Part shown: positions 59,518 to 64,000 of the stretch, one piece after another | Layout of the letters: each line of letters starts with the position of its first letter | Position numbering within the stretch: position 1 is the first letter of the stretch | DNA from: Lampris incognitus | Taxonomy: Eukaryota; Chordata; Actinopteri; Lampriformes; Lampridae | Direction of reading: 5' to 3' | NCBI RefSeq assembly: GCF_029633865.1 | Contig: NC_079213.1 | Location: 98,565,845 to 98,629,844, forward strand | Length of the DNA stretch: 64,000 nucleotides | Notes under the pieces: model-generated | Database searches by the model: none | Told to the model about the DNA's origin: nothing | The model's input: the letters and a program-made list of their open reading frames with translations, nothing else | Translations under genes and position numbers: made by a program

Positions 59518-62500
59518 GTTAGCGAAAACATTCCTTCTCTCCACTCTCAGCTGTCGTTAGCTTGCTAGCCTCGGTTAGCACCGTTGGCTAGTTGTTACTT
59601 AGGTAGCAAGCTAACGGCTAAACTAGCTAGCTAACGTTTGCGCTTGTAGTTTTTTTTGTTTTTTTTTATAATGTGTTTAGCTTCTGGTCAGTTTTTGATG
59701 CACACGTAAAAAATTTTTAACCAACGCTAGCTTAAGAAAAACACAACATTTTGTATGAAAGCGTATCATAATTTTTTTAACTGTCTTTCTCCCAACAGCT
59801 GAAAAGCTAACAGTACTCAACCGGTCATGGCATTTTGTTTAGCCGTGCAAACGTCAAATGTTAGTGAGTGTCGGCTCAGTAACATGTGACGTGTTTTTGT
59901 TTTTAAATAGCTGTTCCTTAATCTTTCCCAAAGTAAGCTAGTTCATTTGTTGGGACGCATCATCACTACCTGTTAAGTCACCGTTACTCCATACAGACAG
60001 TAAAGTAAAGCAGTCGACAAGATTTTAGATTTGGGTCTCCTGTGTTTGTCTTGCTTGCCTGGAGGGCTCTCTGGTTGCAGCTAAGGGAACACAGTCAAGA
60101 AGCGCAAACAATCACAGCGAAAACATCTAATAAAAGCCCATATAAAGCTTTGAAAACGTCCCTAAAGTTTTTTTGTTTGTTTTTTTTAAAGGGGGGGGTG
60201 AAACGTATCCTCGAGTTTCCTTTCCCTGGTTATCACAACATCAGCATGCGAATCTCGGCGACTTTCGACTCAGTTACTCTTATGTTTTTCATATGGAGTC
60301 ACTCATGACTGTTTGATTTTACGATTTAACTGTTTAGTCTTGGTGACTGGTTTAAATCCTCGGTTAGAGGCCTGCCCTTAGTGATGGGAGCTGGTTGTTA
60401 AATGAGACTTTTGGAGTTTTTCTTCCCTGAGTCCCTGCTGATCTCAGCAGGAAAGACATTTGGTTGCTGGCCCAGCTTCCTGTCAGGAGCAGACCCGGAT
60501 CCCTGTTGGTTAGGCAGATAAAAACAAGAATGAGAGAAGTTGTCATGCACGGGAACATCAGTATAATGGGTAGAGAACGATCTTTAAATCATTAATGAAT
60601 GCCTGTGTGAGGGAGGGTTAAAGGCTGTTTTCTATGTGAGGTAGAGGTTGAGTTATCCAGTGTTGCAGATAAGCAGATGGACAGGACGAGTGCTTTGCCC
60701 TTATTGGACTGCAATGCAGTTACTGTTCTTGCCAAAACTCAATGAGCATGAGAGTCAATAACATGCAGGACAGGAAATAATCTTCCCTGCTCTCCGATTC
60801 CGCTTGTTAGGCTCCTTTTTTTTAACCACTATACCACCAACGTCACACTTGCATTGGTGTAGGACCTTTTCATGACAACGTAAGAAACAGTGGTAGGTTA
60901 GCAAAATTACTGTAATTATTTTTATGACCTGCTGCTCTGATCGTCTACTCTTTAGGTATGCAGGAAGTTGGCCAGTGACAGTTCGTACCCATATCCAGTG
61001 TCTCCCACACACTTATTTTCTCATTGTGTCTGTCTTTCCCTTTTCTGTTTTTGATAAAAATCCTGTCACACAAAATCTCAAACAAAGAAATGTTCTGTAA
61101 TTCAGAAATTAAATTCCAGTTGGCACACACTCATAAAATGATACAGAAGTTGTGAATGTGCCATTGGAATTAATGTTTAAGCTTAGCGGGTGGTGACCAA
61201 TGTCAGATATGTCTCTCAAAAGCATATCAGACACAGTGCTCATATAATCTTCCAAAAGTTAACATTTACTCCTGGATGGCCACTGCTGTCTGTTAATGTA
61301 GCCTGAATATGTGATTAAAAAAATTGAGAATTGTCCATCTGTGTTTAGGGCTACAATCCTTACATTGTGACTGAGTTGAACACAAATGCAATTTAGTAGG
61401 CTATTTTTTGCAAGGTAATATGTACCTGTCAAATATTTAGGTTAGTAGTTAACTTGTTGCTTATACTATTTTTTTTCTCAATTTAATGAGCTCCAGGTGG
61501 GATTGCAGAGTGATATCACTGCACTAGCCTCTTTACAATTTAACTTGGCCAGGAGGTTCACAATCCTTAAACCTTTATGTTTTGTGGGCTTATTTATTTC
61601 GAATAATATCTCTCAAGGTAGAAAAGGGAATGACTGCTAGTATTGTATGTATTGTCAGAGAGGAGACTGAGTCACCATCAAGAACCTTTCTCAGAAAAAA
61701 AATGTCACAGCTCCTTCCCTTAACTGAGTATGCAGCTTGTGACATATGACCATGTTTGTGTGTTAGTCAACAGTAAAATAAGTCTGTCAGTTGCAAAAGT
61801 TTATTCTATTAACACTACCCTCACATTCTTTTCTTCATTTGAACCACTTAGGCTCGTTGATGAACCCAAACGTTTGTCATACCTAAAATGTATGCCACAG
61901 CAAAGTTTGTGTTGTGAAATAAGGGTGGAGGCTTGCTGTAAGGCTCATCAGTTAGTTTGAATTTACCACTAGGACAAGAGACACTGCCATTGTTAGGCTG
62001 TCACATTCTGGCAATTTATCTGCTAATCTTGATAATCATTTGGGTCATCTTGAGACGTATCCTCCTCCAGCCATCTACAGCAAAACCTAGGGTTTTCCCT
62101 GCCTAGCCAAATCACATGCAAGCCACCTTTCTTAAAAAAAATCTGACGAAAATGCACAGATTTTTTTTTAAACACCAAAACTATCGTGCCTTTTATCAGG
62201 AACTGCTTTGATGCGCTCTCTTTATGCTCGACGCAGTGTCCCTGACGTTATCGTGTTTCTTGCGTCGAACTTGTAGCTCATGCGCCAGATGCCGAGGCCC
62301 GCACCACAGAGTCTCGCGCGTGTACAAACATACCAAATGCGCGCAGGTTACGCATGGCCCTCGAGTGTGGAGGCAATGGGGGAATGGCACATTGCACGAT
62401 CAAGGTACGTGATGAATTGCCGTTATTTGTGAGGGAAACTAATGTGTTTGCAATGAAAGCGAGGTTAGCTTGAAAGCCATTGCCCTCACTGCACCAGTCC

Positions 62501-63640
62501 AAACAGCAGATGTCAAGTTAGTAAGCAAAAAGACGCATTCATTAGGCACATTTGGGACAATATGACGTAAAATGTTACAAATTACTTTCTCATAACAAGA
62601 CCCTACTGAGGAACAGACTCAAAAGATGTCAAAGATATCCACTTAGATGTGTGCTGCAGGGTGGCTGTGGATAAACCACCCCAAGACACACGTGGCTGGA
62701 AGGATCTTGTTAAGATGTTTTTATATAAAAAAAAAAAAAATAGAGCCAAGAGAGTGTAATTTGCACAGAAAGATGGCACAATCTACTACTGAGTTTATTG
62801 AGTTTTATGTTGATTCCTGTGCCAAATTGTCACAACTTTTATTTTTCATCTTTTTGTTCCATCTTGATATGAAATTTAAATCCCTATGGACACTTTTGTC
62901 TGTCAAATCGTAATTTATTTTTCCACTTAAGTGCATGACCATCTAAAGGTGTGCCCACAAACTGTGTACACCACACATGCCATGCACATTCTCCAGCCTT
63001 TGCCAACTTAGTCGGGGGGGAAAATCCATGGAAAAGCCTGTTTTAGATACAATGAAAATTAATTTGATGCTTTCCCAGTACAACTTACACTATCAGTAAA
63101 AAGTTGTAGAACACCCCCATTTTTCCTGGTTTTTTTTTAAAAATGTAAGCAGTTCAAGTCCAGTGAATAACCTGAAAAGGTACAAAGGTAAGCAATAAAC
63201 TGCCAGAGGTTAAAAGTTTAGGTGACCAAAAACTGAAAAATAATGCAAATTTCAGAGTTATAAGAAAGGGCCTTTTTCAGGGAACAAGTAATGGGTTAAC
63301 AACTTACAGCTGTTGTGCAGCAATGGAAGTACATTGAGCCTTGAAAGTTGGTGCAAACAATTCCTAGAAGTGTCCCAAATTTGTAGATTACTTGCAAACC
63401 CTCTGTCTGTATAAAATCAGTTTTGGAACTGACTATGTTATTACACCTTCTGAAGCATTATTTAGACAATATTGCACTGCAGGACATAGTGTATTGCAAT
63501 CACAATAGCGAGAAAAATGCAGCTAATGAAGGAAGACAGACAAACCCATATAACCCTTCAAAGTGTAGGTCTTACCTTTAGAGAAATTGTAAAGAAAGCC
63601 AAGATGTCTGTGAGTGAGTAGTTTCCTACACCATCAAAAG
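59518..63640 (+). other. Endophilin intron 1, no second exon seen
   Basis: No exon matching the expected VSEKVGGAEGTKLDDDF segment was found in any frame. A few A/T runs are present, and no major repeat was recognised before 63640. Confidence 0.55.
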
Positions 63641-63794
63641 GCACCTCCGGTAGCTGAATGGTTACAGCGCATGCCACATGGTCACAACTCTCGCCGATTC
63701 AAATCCAGCCAGCCACCTTTGTTGCATGTCGTACCCCTCTCTCTCAATTTCCTGTCTGCTTCTTCACTGTCATTGTTTAATAAAGTTATAAAGG
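63641..63794 (+). mobile_element. tRNA-headed SINE of a third type
   Basis: GGTAGCTGAATGGTTACAGC (A-box-like), CGCCGATTCAAATCC (B-box-like) and CCTTTGTTGCATGTCGTACC with CCCTCTCTCTCAATTTCCTG and TTTAATAAAG give the layout of a common fish tRNA-SINE. It is short, about 150 bases. Confidence 0.7.
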
Positions 63795-64000
63795 CTTACA
63801 GTGTGGGAAGGTGGTGGCGCAAATTCACGTTTGCAGCGGCCTCACCCAGCACCAGTGTGGGAAGATGGTAGCGTGAATTCACGTTTGCAGTGGCCTCACC
63901 CAGTACTGTCCATGCAGTGTCTTTGTCCACGTCTGCGTCTAAATTTGTCTTCGTTTGATGGCTGGGAGAGCTGGCGCTGGATCAGCTGGGAGAGCTTGGT
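63795..64000 (+). repeat. Dispersed family X, 5' part, cut by window end
   Basis: GTGGGAAGGTGGTGGCGCAA, CAGTGTCTTTGTCCACGTCT and GGCTGGGAGAGCTGGCGCTG match 24830-24975. The first unit is duplicated here (GTGGGAAG at 63800 and 63856). Confidence 0.8.

Overview
This window reads as teleost fish nuclear DNA. The protein-coding exons are small, split by GT-AG introns, and vertebrate in character. The repeats are typical of ray-finned fish: RTE-clade LINEs, a Penelope-like element, a Tc1 relic, several tRNA-headed SINEs, MITE-like inverted-repeat elements and long dinucleotide microsatellites. Species cannot be told from the sequence.

Two ordinary genes are supported, both on the + strand. The first is a complete retinoid-related orphan receptor (ROR) gene. 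Ten coding exons from 40784 to 54221 join in phase into a 474-residue protein with a two-zinc-finger DNA-binding domain, a hinge, a ligand-binding domain and an AF-2 helix. It starts Met-Arg, as the RORB1 and ROR-gamma-t isoforms do. The divergent hinge, the C-terminal tail and the adjacent endophilin gene make a teleost rorc copy the best call. Intron 1 is about 7.5 kb. The 3' UTR appears to run about 3 kb to an AATAAA at 57201. The second gene is only entered: exon 1 of an endophilin-A gene (best match SH3GL1/endophilin-A2) starts at 59473, and its first intron fills the rest of the window.

The first 40 kb is mostly repeats. 1-2141 is a decayed RTE LINE. 3.2-9.6 kb is largely featureless single-copy-looking DNA. 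10.9-12.05 kb is a terminal-inverted-repeat element. 13.14-15.86 kb is a telomere-like 45/39-bp minisatellite with a 393-bp higher-order period. 16.56-17.57 kb is a Tc1 transposase relic. 17.79-20.44 kb is an almost full Penelope-like element with inverted ends. 23.36-29.56 kb is one RTE copy split by several insertions, including an antisense RTE tail, a SINE and a THAP-bearing DNA transposon that itself carries a fold-back element. At 30.0-30.8 kb lie a YqaJ-associated-type first exon (+) and a broken THAP exon (-) facing each other, possibly another transposon of the THAP/YqaJ kind. MITE-like palindromes follow at 31.4, 33.7 and 37.1-37.7 kb.

The ROR introns have kept accepting repeats: two same-strand SINEs with near-perfect target-site duplications, a LINE tail and a fragment of another dispersed family. 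The exons and splice sites remain clean. No new multi-gene system could be demonstrated. The most unusual structures are the higher-order minisatellite, the nested RTE locus, the THAP/YqaJ locus and the 130-bp near-perfect hairpin at 37099-37228.
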